A stretch of DNA of 64,000 nucleotides from Cobetia sp. cqz5-12 (lineage in GTDB: Bacteria; Pseudomonadota; Gammaproteobacteria; Pseudomonadales; Halomonadaceae). Positions 44,848-54,602 of this stretch are shown here, piece by piece. The notes below the pieces were generated by a model. That model saw nothing but the letters and a program-made list of their open reading frames with translations. It had not been told where the DNA came from and made no database searches. A program made the position numbers and the translations under genes. Within the stretch, counting starts at the first letter, position 1. Each line of letters begins with the position of its first letter. The stretch spans positions 1,860,001-1,924,000 of the forward strand of contig NZ_CP044522.1 of assembly GCF_016495405.1 (NCBI RefSeq). Direction: 5' to 3'.

Positions 44848-46254
44848 TCAGTTGACGCTGTAAAGGGTCAGCATCTGACCGGGGCGCAGATAGTCCGCAG
44901 ATGACAGCTTGTTCCAGCGCGCGAGCTGTCGGGTGCTGACATTGTGACGTGCGGCGATCAAGGACAGGGAGTCGCCACTCTTCACGCGCACCTTCTTCTC
45001 GCCGTTGGCCGAGGCCAGCTGGGTGGCCACCGAGGCGCCGCGGTCCGGCACCATCAATGCCTGGCCGATGCGGATGGTGTTGCCCGAGAGACGATTCTTC
45101 TGCTTCAGCTCGGACAGCGTCAGGCCATTGCGGCGTGCGATGACGGACAGGGTATCGCCGCGCTTCACACGATAGCTGGCCCAGCTCTGACGCGCTTCCT
45201 CAGGTAGCGTCGCCAGCTGACTGAGGAAGGTGTCGCGGGCGGTGGCGGGAATGACCAGCGAGCTGTCACCGGGTGTGGTGGCCCAGCGCTTGTAAGCCGG
45301 GTTCAGGGCGCGCAGCTCATCTTCACTGATGCCGGCAAGCTCGGCGGCGGTGGACAGGTCCAGCTGTCCGCCCGTCTCGACGGCCGCGATTTCCGGTCTG
45401 TCGTCAATCTTCGGAAGCGAAAGCCCATATTCTTCAGGGTCGCGAATCACCGCGGCCAGTGCCAGAAGCTTCGGCACGTATTCCATGGTCTCGTTGGGCA
45501 GCTTGATGTTCCAGTAATCTTCATCGCCACCGGCGCGGCGGCGTGCGCGGTTCACGGTGCCGGCACCGGCATTGTAGGCGGCCAGCGCCAGCTCCCAGTC
45601 GCCGTCATACCAGCGCTCGCCCTGGGTCTCCAGGTAATCCAGTGCGGCATCCGTGGACAGCAACACATCCTTGCGACCGTCATACCAGCGGTTGCGTGTC
45701 AGCCCCATGGCGTCACCGGTGCGCGGCATGAACTGCCACATGCCAGTCGCACCGCCCGGATGCGCGGCGTCCGGATCGTAGGCGCTCTCGATGAAGGGCA
45801 GCAGTGCCAGTTCTGCCGGCAGGCCACGTGCTTCGGTACGCAGTGTCACGTACCGAATCCAGGGGCGGGCCTGTTCCGCGATACGCTCCACGTGGTGGGG
45901 GTGTTCCTGATACCAGCTGATCCATTTGCGCACGCGTGGACGACCGGTGTCCTGCTGGAGTTGATAGCCGGCGCGCAGGCGCTCCCAGACGTCGTCGTAG
46001 CGTGCGGGAATGGCGTCGACGGCCTCCATGAAGTTCAGTGGGGCTCGCTGATACTCACTGCTGGGCGAGACCCCGGACACCATTGCTGAATTGGCGCTGG
46101 CGGTCAGCGGCATCAGGCACAGGGTAGCGCCCAGAGAGGCGAGGCGAATCAGGTGACGCAGTCGAGCCGGACGGAAGGGGGCCTGGGTCGGAGTGACACG
46201 ACACGGCGTGTCGGCGGCCATCTGGCCGTCGGTACGGAGGTCTTGCTGATGCAT
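44848..46254 (-). CDS. mltD: Membrane-bound lytic murein transglycosylase D-like
   Basis: 468-residue peptidoglycan-cleaving enzyme. Export signal about 30-55, transglycosylase domain with catalytic Glu156 in LALLPFIESAYDP and family AAYNAGAGTVNRA, then two LysM cell-wall-binding repeats (about 363-406 and 422-465). The classic lipoprotein Cys of E. coli MltD is not at a clear lipobox, so it may be signal-anchored or soluble. Start ATG 46254. Confidence 0.9.
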   Translation of the reverse strand: MHQQDLRTDGQMAADTPCRVTPTQAPFRPARLRHLIRLASLGATLCLMPLTASANSAMVSGVSPSSEYQRAPLNFMEAVDAIPARYDDVWERLRAGYQLQQDTGRPRVRKWISWYQEHPHHVERIAEQARPWIRYVTLRTEARGLPAELALLPFIESAYDPDAAHPGGATGMWQFMPRTGDAMGLTRNRWYDGRKDVLLSTDAALDYLETQGERWYDGDWELALAAYNAGAGTVNRARRRAGGDEDYWNIKLPNETMEYVPKLLALAAVIRDPEEYGLSLPKIDDRPEIAAVETGGQLDLSTAAELAGISEDELRALNPAYKRWATTPGDSSLVIPATARDTFLSQLATLPEEARQSWASYRVKRGDTLSVIARRNGLTLSELKQKNRLSGNTIRIGQALMVPDRGASVATQLASANGEKKVRVKSGDSLSLIAARHNVSTRQLARWNKLSSADYLRPGQMLTLYSVN

Positions 46255-46462
46255 TGACGAAATACTCTCTGGCGAGCCGCGGCTGGATGGGTCAGCAGCG
46301 GCTCGGCTGGCCGGTCATGCCGGCACGAATCAGTGACTGCGGGGGCTGATCGAGATCAGGAATGTTCTCGACCCGCTGTCACGCGAAATGCCATTTACGC
46401 CGTGCTGCAGCCGCTCAACTGGGTGGCGTCAGAACGGGGGCAATGGCACGCGGGCAGCAGGG

Positions 46463-47248
46463 CTAGAAGTTGTCCTTCCACTGACGCAGTGCCGTGAAGG
46501 CTGCCAGTGGAGAATCTTCCTGACCCGAGGGTGCCGAGAGGCGACCTTCCTGCTCGAGGTGGCGTTGCAGCGCCACCTCATCCGTGCGCAGGAACGGATT
46601 GATCTGCTTTTCTCGGCCGATGAGGGTGGGCAGCGTGGGGCGGCCCAGTGAACGCAGCTGTTCACATTCTGCGTTGAGGGTATCTCGCGCCGGGTTGTTC
46701 GGCTCGGCGGCACTGGCGAAGGCCAGATTGGCCAGCGTGTACTCGTGTGCCGGGAAGACAAGCGTTTCTTCCGGCAGGGCGGCGAGGCGCGACAGGGAGT
46801 GATGCATCTGCTCTGGCGTGCCTTCAAACAGGCGCCCACAACCGCCACTGAACAGGGTGTCGCCGCAGAACAGCAGACCCGGCATGCCGGAGCTTGCGAA
46901 GGCGATGTGATCCAGCGTATGGCCCGGCACTTCCATCACCTCGAAGAGGCGGCCCTGCAGGCGGAAGCTGTCGCCATCGCCGACACGTTCGTCGATACCG
47001 TGGATGGCCGGATTGTGCGGGCCAACCACGCGAGGTTGATAGCGTTCGATCAGCTCCGGCAGGCCGCCGGTGTGATCCTGGTGGTGATGGGTGATGAGAA
47101 TGGTGTCGAGGGTCAGGCCCCTGGACTCCAAGGCCTCCATCACCGGACGTGCATCACCGGGGTCGACGACCGCCACGCGGGGGTTGTCGTCGCTCTGTAT
47201 CAACCAGATGTAGTTGTCCTGAAAGGCCGCTATGGGCGTTACGCTCAT
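46463..47248 (-). CDS. gloB: Hydroxyacylglutathione hydrolase (glyoxalase II)
   Basis: 261-residue metallo-beta-lactamase-fold enzyme that hydrolyses S-lactoylglutathione in methylglyoxal detoxification. Metal-binding THHHQDH at 53-59, FCGDTLFSGGCGR at ~128-140, and the C-terminal glyoxalase II domain with AEPNNP. Start ATG 47248 (or 47251, one codon earlier); an upstream in-frame start would add 41 unrelated residues. Confidence 0.94.
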   Translation of the reverse strand: MSVTPIAAFQDNYIWLIQSDDNPRVAVVDPGDARPVMEALESRGLTLDTILITHHHQDHTGGLPELIERYQPRVVGPHNPAIHGIDERVGDGDSFRLQGRLFEVMEVPGHTLDHIAFASSGMPGLLFCGDTLFSGGCGRLFEGTPEQMHHSLSRLAALPEETLVFPAHEYTLANLAFASAAEPNNPARDTLNAECEQLRSLGRPTLPTLIGREKQINPFLRTDEVALQRHLEQEGRLSAPSGQEDSPLAAFTALRQWKDNF

Positions 47249-48009
47249 CATGGTGGTCAGGTGCTCTTGATGTCTTGCAGTCGTCGATCGAAGCAATGAC
47301 AGGCCATTGACGCGAAAAGTGGCTTCATACTTCCTCGCCGAGGGTTCGGCCAGGCTGAAGCAGATGAACATGGCATGTCATCGTCGCCTGCAAGGCTGAT
47401 GGGCAGGCGGTTGGATCGACTCCTTACTGAGAGTTAGTTGTCGAAAGCGGCATCAGATCATGCTCACAGACGGCTCAGGACGGACGTGCTCCTGGCCGCT
47501 CCCCTGGCCGCTCCCATAGCCGAGTATGTGGGCGGGAGGGGTAATCCGAGGGCTCTATCATCGACAACGCATATTTATGGGTCATTCGCAGGATGTTGGG
47601 CAACACCTTGCTTCACTCTATCCTGAGTGTCGGGCCGGGCGTGTCGAGACGCTCGGTGCCACAGTCCTGTTCAAGACTCGCTTGTCGGGATTTCGTTCCC
47701 GGTCAGGCTCGCCGTGTGCGATCGGGTGCCGGGTGGTTGATGCCGGTTCCTCCAAGGAAGCCCAGCTGGAAAAGTCACGACTGGCCGCCTGTGCCAACGT
47801 CCATGAGCGCCATCAATTGCAAGGCCAACAGCCAGCACGATGATGTCCAGTGGACTGATTCTTGGCGGGAATCTGAATTTTCCGGATAACAAGCCTGACG
47901 AGCCAGCGGGTAAGTGTCAAACCTCTTATGGTGTGAGAATGTAGACAAGTGTCAAAGCCTGTCTATGCCGTGGGGAGTGTCTCCCCGCCTGAAGCCCGGG
48001 AGATGCAAG
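47249..48009. other. 761-bp gap between gloB and the methyltransferase
   Basis: Divergent promoter region, longer than needed. Several short overlapping reading frames exist (e.g. 47526-47843 +) but none has a ribosome site, signal or family pattern that I trust. No tRNA or riboswitch recognised. Confidence 0.5.
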
Positions 48010-48876
48010 ATGTGGAAAGGCCCCTTTGGTGTGAATGAATCCGGCGCGGACAAGGCCAGCGCGTCCCTGACCGCCGAGGAGCGCCAGCGGCAGCATGCGC
48101 GCCAATTGAGTGCCCATGTGCGCGCCATGCGTGCCTTTTTCGAGGGCCCGGATGGGCAGGATATCCTGACGGCGGAGCGCGAGATGCTGACGCCGCTGTT
48201 CGAGCGCTGCTTCGGTTTTCACAGCCTGAATCTGGGGCCGGGGGGCAATGACCTCTTGTCACTCTCTGCCATACGTCATGCCATCCAATGGAGTCCCGAG
48301 GCGGCGCTTGCCGAGTCGCCGTCCACCTTGATCTGCCCGCTGACCCAGCTGGCATTGCCGGACGAGAGCATGGATCTGGTGATGCTCCACCATCTGTTGG
48401 AGGTGGCGCCAGAGCCGCACCGACTGCTGCGTGAGGCGGCCCGTGTCCTGCGCTCCAGTGGCTGTCTGGTCATCGTGGCCTGGCAGCCTCTCTCTGGCGA
48501 GGGGCTGCTGCGTCTGGACCCGCGCCGTCGCCACATCACTCCCTGGGAGGGAAGCTGGCGAACGCCGGCGGCCCTGCGCGATTGGCTGGCCTTCGTGGAT
48601 TTCGAGATCGAGCGTATCGACTATGCCGGCTTCCATCTGCCGGGGTTACGCCTGCGACACGGTTGGCTTGAACGCATGGGGCGCCGCTACAACCTGCCGT
48701 TGGGCAGCCTGATGCTGATACGGGCGCGACGCAATGTCGGGTACGTACAACCCTTGAATGCCAAGCGACCGCGTGTCGCCATCCCCGGTGTCTCCATCGG
48801 GCAGGCCACGCGGGTGCATTCGCGGGAGGGCCACATGAAGCGTGAGTCGCGCAAGGAGTTATCTGAACGAGGCTAG
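48010..48876 (+). CDS. SAM-dependent methyltransferase (YafS-like)
   Basis: 288-residue class I methyltransferase-like protein with the post-SAM acidic region (CPLTQLALPDESMDLVMLHHL, in pieces) and LREAARVLRSSGCLVIVAW. The glycine motif I is partly degenerate (NLGPGGNDLL). Its place between gloB and rnhA matches E. coli yafS. Substrate unknown. ATG 48010 has GGGAG upstream; earlier in-frame starts lack this. Confidence 0.85.
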   Translation: MWKGPFGVNESGADKASASLTAEERQRQHARQLSAHVRAMRAFFEGPDGQDILTAEREMLTPLFERCFGFHSLNLGPGGNDLLSLSAIRHAIQWSPEAALAESPSTLICPLTQLALPDESMDLVMLHHLLEVAPEPHRLLREAARVLRSSGCLVIVAWQPLSGEGLLRLDPRRRHITPWEGSWRTPAALRDWLAFVDFEIERIDYAGFHLPGLRLRHGWLERMGRRYNLPLGSLMLIRARRNVGYVQPLNAKRPRVAIPGVSIGQATRVHSREGHMKRESRKELSERG

Positions 48877-49148
48877 CTCGGCAGCTCGCTGCAGGGCTCC
48901 CTTATCTATAAAGCTTCAGCTCGGTGAGAGCTGTAAAAAAACACAGGGACTTTGGCCATGCTGGATGCGAGTGGGTAGAATGGCGCTCATTGCGGCGAAG
49001 CCTGCTGTGGTCGCGTGGTGGCTCCCGGCGAGTGATTGCCAGGGGGGCGGTTTCGAGCCCCGCCTGCGCGAGCCGGGCTTGCCCCTGACGTGACAGCCAG
49101 CGCCGTCGTACCTGCCCGTCTTCGTTTCCTTTGTCGAGAGTGCCGTTT

Positions 49149-49664
49149 GTGAGCCAGAGTGCATCCACGCCCGAATCCCAGAATCCCTCCGCCGCTGCGA
49201 CGTCCGAATCCAAGGCTGCGCCGACTCGCGTGGTCATCCACACCGATGGAGCCTGTCGTGGCAACCCGGGCCCGGGTGGCTGGGGCGCGATTCTCGTCAG
49301 TGGCAAGCATCGCAAGGAACTCAAGGGGAGTGAGGCCCAGACGACCAACAATCGGATGGAGATGATGGCAGCGGTCGAGGCGCTCACGGCGCTCACCAAG
49401 CGCTGTCAGGTAGTGCTGTGGACCGACTCCGAATACGTCAAGAACGGCATCACCAAGTGGGTGCACGGCTGGGTCAAGCGCGGTTGGAAGACGGCAGCCA
49501 AGCAGCCGGTCAAGAATGAAGACCTGTGGAAAGCACTGTTGGCCCAGAGTGAGCGTCATGATATCGAGTGGCGCTGGGTCAAGGGGCATAGTGGCGATGA
49601 GGGCAACGAGCGCGCCGATGCGCTGGCCAACGAGGCCATCGACGAGATGCAGCGACGCCGTTGA
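49149..49664 (+). CDS. rnhA: Ribonuclease HI
   Basis: 171-residue RNase H that degrades RNA in RNA-DNA hybrids. Catalytic acids in [28 protein letters not shown] and ERADALAN. A Ser/Ala-rich extension of about 26 residues precedes the core, longer than in E. coli. Start read as GTG 49149 with GAGAG upstream; TTG 49131 is also in frame. Confidence 0.93.
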   Translation: MSQSASTPESQNPSAAATSESKAAPTRVVIHTDGACRGNPGPGGWGAILVSGKHRKELKGSEAQTTNNRMEMMAAVEALTALTKRCQVVLWTDSEYVKNGITKWVHGWVKRGWKTAAKQPVKNEDLWKALLAQSERHDIEWRWVKGHSGDEGNERADALANEAIDEMQRRR

Positions 49665-49821
49665 GTGCCTTGACTGGCATGCACGCCGAGCACGGTGGCC
49701 AGTCATGTGTGAGCACGGACATGCAGGATCCGATATTGAGGCACCCTGGTATGCGGCCCGAAGCTGAAGCTCAAGGCAGAGGCCGGTCAGGGAGCTGTCA
49801 CTGTTTACCAAGAGGTCTGAG

Positions 49822-50643
49822 ATGCGTCAGATTATTCTCGATACCGAAACGACAGGTATCGATCCGAAGGAAGGCCATCGCCTGATCGAGATCGGCGCGG
49901 TGGAGATGATCAACCGCCGCCTGACCGGACGCACCTACCACCAGTACGTCAATCCTGAGCGCTTGATCGATGCAGAGGCGATCGGGGTTCACGGCATTAC
50001 CGATGAGCGAGTCGCCAACGAGCCGGTCTTCGCCGAGATTGCCGATGCCTTCTGGGACTTCATCAAGGGTGCCCAGCTGGTCATCCACAATGCGCCCTTC
50101 GATGTGGGCTTCATCGATCACGAATTCGGGCTGATCAATCCCGGGCGTACCAACCCGTTGGGCCCGGTCGCCGATCACTGCGCCATTCTCGATACCCTGA
50201 AGCTGGCCCGAGAGAAGCACCCCGGACAGCGCAACAATCTGGATGCGTTGTGCAAGCGCTACGATATCGACAACGGGCATCGTGTGCTGCACGGCGCCTT
50301 GCTGGATGCCGAGATTCTCGGCGATGTCTATCTGGCGATGACCGGTGGCCAGACGGCGCTGGGCCTGGACGTGATAGAGGAAGGCGATGGCGAGGAGGGC
50401 GGTATCGTCGGGGTTCGTCGCCTGCGTGCCGATCGCCCACGCCTGGTCACGCCCGGGCTTTCCGCGCTGGAGCTTGAGCGTCACTCGGCCTGGTGTGAAG
50501 AGATTCGTGGCAAGGCGGATGAATGCCTGTTCGATCGCCTCTCGATCGATGCACTGGGCAGTCTTGATAGTGCCAGTCTTGATGGCGCCGCTCTTGATGG
50601 CGCCAGCCTGGACAGCCGAGGCAATCGCGGAGACGACGCCTGA
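49822..50643 (+). CDS. dnaQ: DNA polymerase III epsilon subunit
   Basis: 273-residue proofreading exonuclease. DEDDh motifs: LDTETTG at 6-12, IHNAPFDVGFIDHEF (~92-106) and HGALLDAEILGDVY (~155-168). A clamp-binding sequence QTALGL follows the exonuclease domain. The end is odd: SLDSASLDGAALDGASLDS, a repeat of five-residue units, instead of the usual polymerase-binding tail, though the alpha-binding region around LELERHSAWCEEI is present. Overlaps nudC by one base. Confidence 0.94.
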   Translation: MRQIILDTETTGIDPKEGHRLIEIGAVEMINRRLTGRTYHQYVNPERLIDAEAIGVHGITDERVANEPVFAEIADAFWDFIKGAQLVIHNAPFDVGFIDHEFGLINPGRTNPLGPVADHCAILDTLKLAREKHPGQRNNLDALCKRYDIDNGHRVLHGALLDAEILGDVYLAMTGGQTALGLDVIEEGDGEEGGIVGVRRLRADRPRLVTPGLSALELERHSAWCEEIRGKADECLFDRLSIDALGSLDSASLDGAALDGASLDSRGNRGDDA

Positions 50644-51416
50644 TGTTGATTCGTGATCTCTCGCGTGTGACCCGGCGCCATGGTTATCTGATTCGCGTGG
50701 GGCGTGATGGCGTGGCGCCTGCGCCAGATGGCGGCATCATTCAGCCCATCGCGGACTGGCCCAGCGGCGCCGTGGCCCTTGGGGAATGGCAGGGCGCGCC
50801 GATTGCGGTGTTCGGTGAGAATGGCAGTGCCGATTGGCCCGCCGCGCGTCAGTGGCTGCATACGCTGCCCCGCGATCAGTTTCCGCTGCTTTCCAGCGCG
50901 CTGCAGGTACTCAAGTGGCTGCGTGACCATCGATTCTGTGGCCGTTGTGGCAAGCGCATGAAGCGTCTGGAGCATGAATTCGCCATGCACTGCACCGGCT
51001 GTCAGCATCGCAGCTACCCGCGTATCTCGCCGTGCATCATCACGCTGATCACCCGGGGCCGCGAGATGTTGCTGGCGCGCAGTCCGCGCTTCGGGCCGGG
51101 CATGTATTCGACCCTGGCGGGCTTCATCGAAGCCGGTGAAAGTGCCGAGGAAGCCGTGCGGCGTGAGGTGCACGAGGAAGTCGGTATCGAGGTCGGGCGA
51201 GTCAGCTATTTCCAGAGCCAGTCGTGGCCGTTCCCGCACTCGTTCATGCTGGGCTACTACGCGGAATATGCCGGTGGCGACATCACCATCGATGGTGTCG
51301 AGATCGAGGATGCCCAGTGGTTCACGCCGGAAGACTTGCCGGGGCTGCCGCCGAAGTTCTCGATCTCGCATGCCTTGATCGACAACTTCCTGCGCTCGGT
51401 GGCGACGGGCCGCTGA
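50643..51416 (+). CDS. nudC: NAD+ diphosphatase / RNA de-NADding enzyme NudC
   Basis: 257-residue Nudix hydrolase. Four-Cys zinc site CGRCGKRM...CTGC (98-119 region), then Nudix box GFIEAGESAEEAVRREVHEE and SQSWPFPHS, the NudC signature. The TGATG overlap with dnaQ indicates coupling. Confidence 0.94.
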   Translation: MLIRDLSRVTRRHGYLIRVGRDGVAPAPDGGIIQPIADWPSGAVALGEWQGAPIAVFGENGSADWPAARQWLHTLPRDQFPLLSSALQVLKWLRDHRFCGRCGKRMKRLEHEFAMHCTGCQHRSYPRISPCIITLITRGREMLLARSPRFGPGMYSTLAGFIEAGESAEEAVRREVHEEVGIEVGRVSYFQSQSWPFPHSFMLGYYAEYAGGDITIDGVEIEDAQWFTPEDLPGLPPKFSISHALIDNFLRSVATGR

Positions 51417-51444
51417 TATTGCGCGCCTCACGCCAAACCTCTCC

Positions 51445-51487
51445 CCAAAGAAAACGCCCCGACCATTGGCCGGGGCGTTTTCTTTGG
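51445..51487. terminator. Bidirectional intrinsic terminator
   Basis: Perfect 17-bp arms CCAAAGAAAACGCCCCG / CGGGGCGTTTTCTTTGG between convergent nudC and the SCP2 gene. Confidence 0.9.
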
Positions 51488-51552
51488 CTGGTGTATCAAG
51501 CGAACCTTTCTATCGGGCTTGTTCGCAGCGGTGCACCTGCTCAAGCAGACGC

Positions 51553-51870
51553 TTACTTGTTCGGAAACAGAGACGTCAGCTTGGTGGCCAGCATGATGTT
51601 GCCGGTGGCTTTCAGGCGGCCTGTCATGAAGGCCTGCATGCCGTCGACTTCGCCCTTCATCACGCCCTTTAGGGTGTCGCTGTCGGTGCTCAGGGTCACG
51701 GACGGATCATCGTGCTCACCTTCGCCGACGTCCAGCGTGCCGTCCTTGACGACCATGTAGTAGTCATCGCTGTCGGTGATGTTGAATTGAAAGACCTCAT
51801 CCATGCCCTTGGCGGCTTCGGGGTTGAAACGGCTCTTGAGCATGTCGATGACGGCGTTGGCGTCGGCCAT
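51553..51870 (-). CDS. SCP2 sterol-binding domain protein
   Basis: 105-residue SCP2-domain protein, a lipid or acyl-CoA binding fold (FQFNITDSDDYYMVVKDG, DPSVTLSTDSDTLKGVMKG). Bacterial members are of unknown role. ATG 51870 follows AAGGA; an upstream in-frame start lacks one. Confidence 0.88.
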   Translation of the reverse strand: MADANAVIDMLKSRFNPEAAKGMDEVFQFNITDSDDYYMVVKDGTLDVGEGEHDDPSVTLSTDSDTLKGVMKGEVDGMQAFMTGRLKATGNIMLATKLTSLFPNK

Positions 51871-52105
51871 GATGATATTCCTTGTCAGTGCTAGCGGTGG
51901 AGAAAGGCCAATGATCACGGGGAAAGATGACGTGCATGGCGAGGGGTGGGGTGTCGTTCATCACCTTGCTCACCATGAAGTGATCACGCTGTTGGCCTTC
52001 AAGACTGACATCAGACTATTTCAAACGATCGTTCCAATCAAGTCGTGTGATCGATCTGGCGTGTTCCGCGCTTCAGCGCTCAGCTCTGAACCCTTTAGAG
52101 ATAGC

Positions 52106-52144
52106 GTGCAGAGATAATGTGCAGAAGTAACGTACAGAGATAAA
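52106..52144 (+). repeat. Three imperfect 13-bp tandem repeats
   Basis: Units GTGCAGAGATAAT, GTGCAGAAGTAAC and GTACAGAGATAAA are contiguous, followed by a partial GTACGG. Confidence 0.7.
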
Positions 52145-52184
52145 GTACGGGTGGCGTTCATGCCACCTGGAGAACCCGCACAGG

Positions 52185-52257
52185 CGCCTGCCAGCCTTGC
52201 AGGCGGGCAAGCTTGCCCCCATATCGAGTACCATCCCGCACCGGCCCCCTAGCCGGT
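52185..52257 (+). other. Cluster of hairpins in sohB leader
   Basis: CGCCTGC / GCAGGCG (52185-52205), GGGCAAGCTTGCCC (52205-52218, perfect 14-bp palindrome) and ACCGGC / GCCGGT (52240-52257). Could be terminator remnants or a structured leader. Confidence 0.5.
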
Positions 52258-52395
52258 GATTTCGTTATGGGGTCCTGGTCGTGTGGCAGATGTCTTGACC
52301 TTCTGCCTGACAGCCATGCACTCGAGAGCGAGCGATCGTCGCTCATGTGCTGGCGAGAGATCAGACACCTTCTTCAATGTTTCAGGAGCAAGTGC

Positions 52396-53499
52396 ATGCA
52401 ATGGATTTCACAGTACGGCCTCTTTCTGGCTCAGGCGATCACCGTGGTGGTCGCGATCGCGGCCATCGTGCTCATCATTGCACGTGCACGTCAGGGGGAA
52501 GCGGGTGAGCGCCAGGCCAAGCTGAAGATTCGCCCCTGGCATGAGCGCATCAAGGGCTATCAACGCGAATTGAGCCACGCCGGACTGGAAGAGGCCGAGT
52601 ACGCCGCCAAGGAGAAGGCGCGGGCCAAGAAGCACAAGCAGGAAGCCAAGGCGCTCAAGAAATCGCTCAAGGCCAAGGCGAAAGCCAACAAGGGCGGCAA
52701 TGCGGACAAGGACGATGCGCCGGTCAGTGCGCGTGGGCGTCGGGTCTTCGTGCTCGACTTCGTCGGCGACATCAAGGCCAGCGGTGTGGAAAGCCTGGCG
52801 GAGCAGATCACTGCGCTGGAAGGTGTGCTGGGTGAGCAGGATGAGGTCGTGCTGCGACTGGAGTCCGGTGGTGGCCTGGTGCACGCCTATGGTCTGGCTG
52901 CGGCCCAGCTGGACCGCCTGCGTGCCAGTGGCGCGCGCCTGACGATCACGGTCGACAAGGTCGCGGCCAGTGGCGGCTACATGATGGCCTGTGCGGCGGA
53001 CCACGTGGTGGCAGCGCCCTTTGCGGTCATCGGCTCGATCGGTGTCGTGGCTCAGGTGCCCAACGTGCACCGTCTGCTCAAGAAGCATGATGTGGATGTC
53101 GAGATTCTGACGGCGGGACGTTACAAGCGCACCTTGACCATGCTTGGCGAGAACAGTGAAGAAGGGCGTGAGAAGTTTCTGTCGGACCTGGCGCGCACCC
53201 ATGAGCTGTTCAAGCAGCATGTCGGCAGCCGTCGTCCGCAATTGGACGTCGAGGCAGTGTCCCAGGGCGATATCTGGTATGGCAGTGAAGCCATCGATAT
53301 CGGTCTGATCGACGAGGTCGGTACCAGTCAGGCGTTGCTGGCGCGCTATCTGAAGGAGGAGGTCAAGATCTTCGAGGTGAGTCTCGAGAAGCCGCGTCGC
53401 GTGATGGACCGTTTCGGCAAGGGCGTGACATCGAGTCTGGATCGTGTGCTGGACCGCGTGCTGGAGCGCAATGCGGAGTCGCGCTGGCATCAGCAATAA
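52396..53499 (+). CDS. sohB: Inner-membrane peptidase SohB
   Basis: 367-residue S49-family signal-peptide-peptidase-like protease. One N-terminal membrane segment (about 5-29), a Lys/Ala-rich charged linker (about 65-105), then the protease domain with nucleophile Ser in AASGGYMMAC and Lys in AGRYKRTLT. ATG 52396 has AGGAG upstream; a longer upstream frame covers the hairpin leader. Confidence 0.93.
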   Translation: MQWISQYGLFLAQAITVVVAIAAIVLIIARARQGEAGERQAKLKIRPWHERIKGYQRELSHAGLEEAEYAAKEKARAKKHKQEAKALKKSLKAKAKANKGGNADKDDAPVSARGRRVFVLDFVGDIKASGVESLAEQITALEGVLGEQDEVVLRLESGGGLVHAYGLAAAQLDRLRASGARLTITVDKVAASGGYMMACAADHVVAAPFAVIGSIGVVAQVPNVHRLLKKHDVDVEILTAGRYKRTLTMLGENSEEGREKFLSDLARTHELFKQHVGSRRPQLDVEAVSQGDIWYGSEAIDIGLIDEVGTSQALLARYLKEEVKIFEVSLEKPRRVMDRFGKGVTSSLDRVLDRVLERNAESRWHQQ

Positions 53500-53634
53500 G
53501 CGGCAGAGTGTCATCGCGTACGAAGAGGAGAGGTTTGGAAGGCCATTCCGTGGCCTGCCCGATCTTGTTGGAGTCGGCGAGTGATACAGATGTCTAGCGG
53601 GTCACGATCAGCGTGACTCAGCGACATTCCCCTC

Positions 53635-53668
53635 AAAGGGCGTCAGTCACCGGCTGGCGCCCTTTTTC
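53635..53668. terminator. Bidirectional intrinsic terminator
   Basis: AAAGGGCGTCAG / CTGGCGCCCTTT with one mismatch, then TT. It overlaps the stop codon of the convergent ArsR-type gene. Confidence 0.82.
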
Positions 53669-54020
53669 AGTTATAGAGATCCTGCAGGGCGCGAATGACG
53701 CCTGCGGCGTTGGGGCCTTGCAGCGAATAGTAGATGGTCTGTGAAGCGCGGCGCGTGCGCACCATGCCTTCACGACGCAGAATCGCCAGATGCTGCGACA
53801 ACGCGGATTGCGACAGTTCCAGGCGCGAGTTGAGCTCGCTCACCGACATTTCGCTGTCGCTGAGCAGGCACAGGATGCGCAGGCGGTTCTCGTTGCCCAT
53901 CGCCTTGAGCAGGGCAGTGGCTTCTTCGATGACGCGGTCACCGGCCTGGTGCAGGGTGATGGCATCGCTGGACACTGGCATGGGGTTGTTCCTTGCAGCT
54001 GTAGAAAGTGTTGCGTTCAT
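53667..54020 (-). CDS. ArsR/SmtB-family regulator (HlyU/BigR-like)
   Basis: 117-residue winged-helix regulator with recognition region LNSRLELSQSALSQHLAIL and beta wing RRASQTIYYSL. It keeps one Cys in RLRILCLL at the place of the redox Cys of BigR/SqrR but no second Cys near the C-terminus (ends ALQDLYN), so the disulfide sensing of those proteins is unlikely; HlyU-like control is more probable. ATG 54020 has GGGAGAG upstream. Confidence 0.88.
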   Translation of the reverse strand: MNATLSTAARNNPMPVSSDAITLHQAGDRVIEEATALLKAMGNENRLRILCLLSDSEMSVSELNSRLELSQSALSQHLAILRREGMVRTRRASQTIYYSLQGPNAAGVIRALQDLYN

Positions 54021-54602
54021 GCTGTCTCTCCCGGTCGGTCTATCTTGGTGCATCCCGAGGGACGCAATGGGCCATTGGCATGTTGTTATGACCTAACCTT
54101 GTTTTAGTGAATGATCAATAACTCCGCGTGCTACGTCCAAGGCAATCTTAAACGATAAATCATCGTCTTTGTCGTTCTCAGGCTTTGACTTTTTGTCGCA
54201 TCTGCTGTGAGACCGTGTTCAAGCGTATGTTTTATTGCGCGAATGACGCCTTTCACGCTGTCAGGTCGTCTGCGACCAAGGATTGAGTATAAGACCATCA
54301 GACGCTGAAAACGGTGGGCCGGGCGCGTTTGAAGGGCGATTTTTGGCCTAAGGTTTCAACGTAACTATCGGTTCAGGTGTCTCTGTACTGCCTATCCTTT
54401 CTCCACCGTCATTTGTCGCATCGCCCTTGGCTGGCGGGTGCCAGGCAAGATTCAAGGTGCGTCGCTCGATAGCAACATCCATGGCGACGTGGCGACGTGG
54501 CGACATGAAAAGAGGTCCGGCCAACGGGCCCCGGAGACAAGGTCTTGCGCCAGGACAGGCAAGAGATGCCCACAAAGCCATTCGTGGATCACGAGGTACG
54601 CC
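54021..54602. other. 582-bp divergent gap, ArsR-type gene / prpE
   Basis: AT-rich in 54090-54340. Contains palindrome ACGAT-AAATC-ATCGT (54152-54166), hairpin GGTCG-TCTG-CGACC near 54265, and three 8-bp TGGCGAC[GA] repeats (54482-54505). No credible gene. Confidence 0.5.

Larger units (their letters stand above)
51871..52395. other. 525-bp gap with repeats and hairpins before sohB
   Basis: No gene seen. Holds three imperfect 13-bp repeats (52106-52144) and a run of short hairpins (52185-52257) in the sohB leader. Confidence 0.55.

Noticed and set aside
47526..47843. 105-aa open frame in the gloB gap
   Set aside because: No ribosome site, low-complexity composition and overlapping alternative frames; not supported as a gene.
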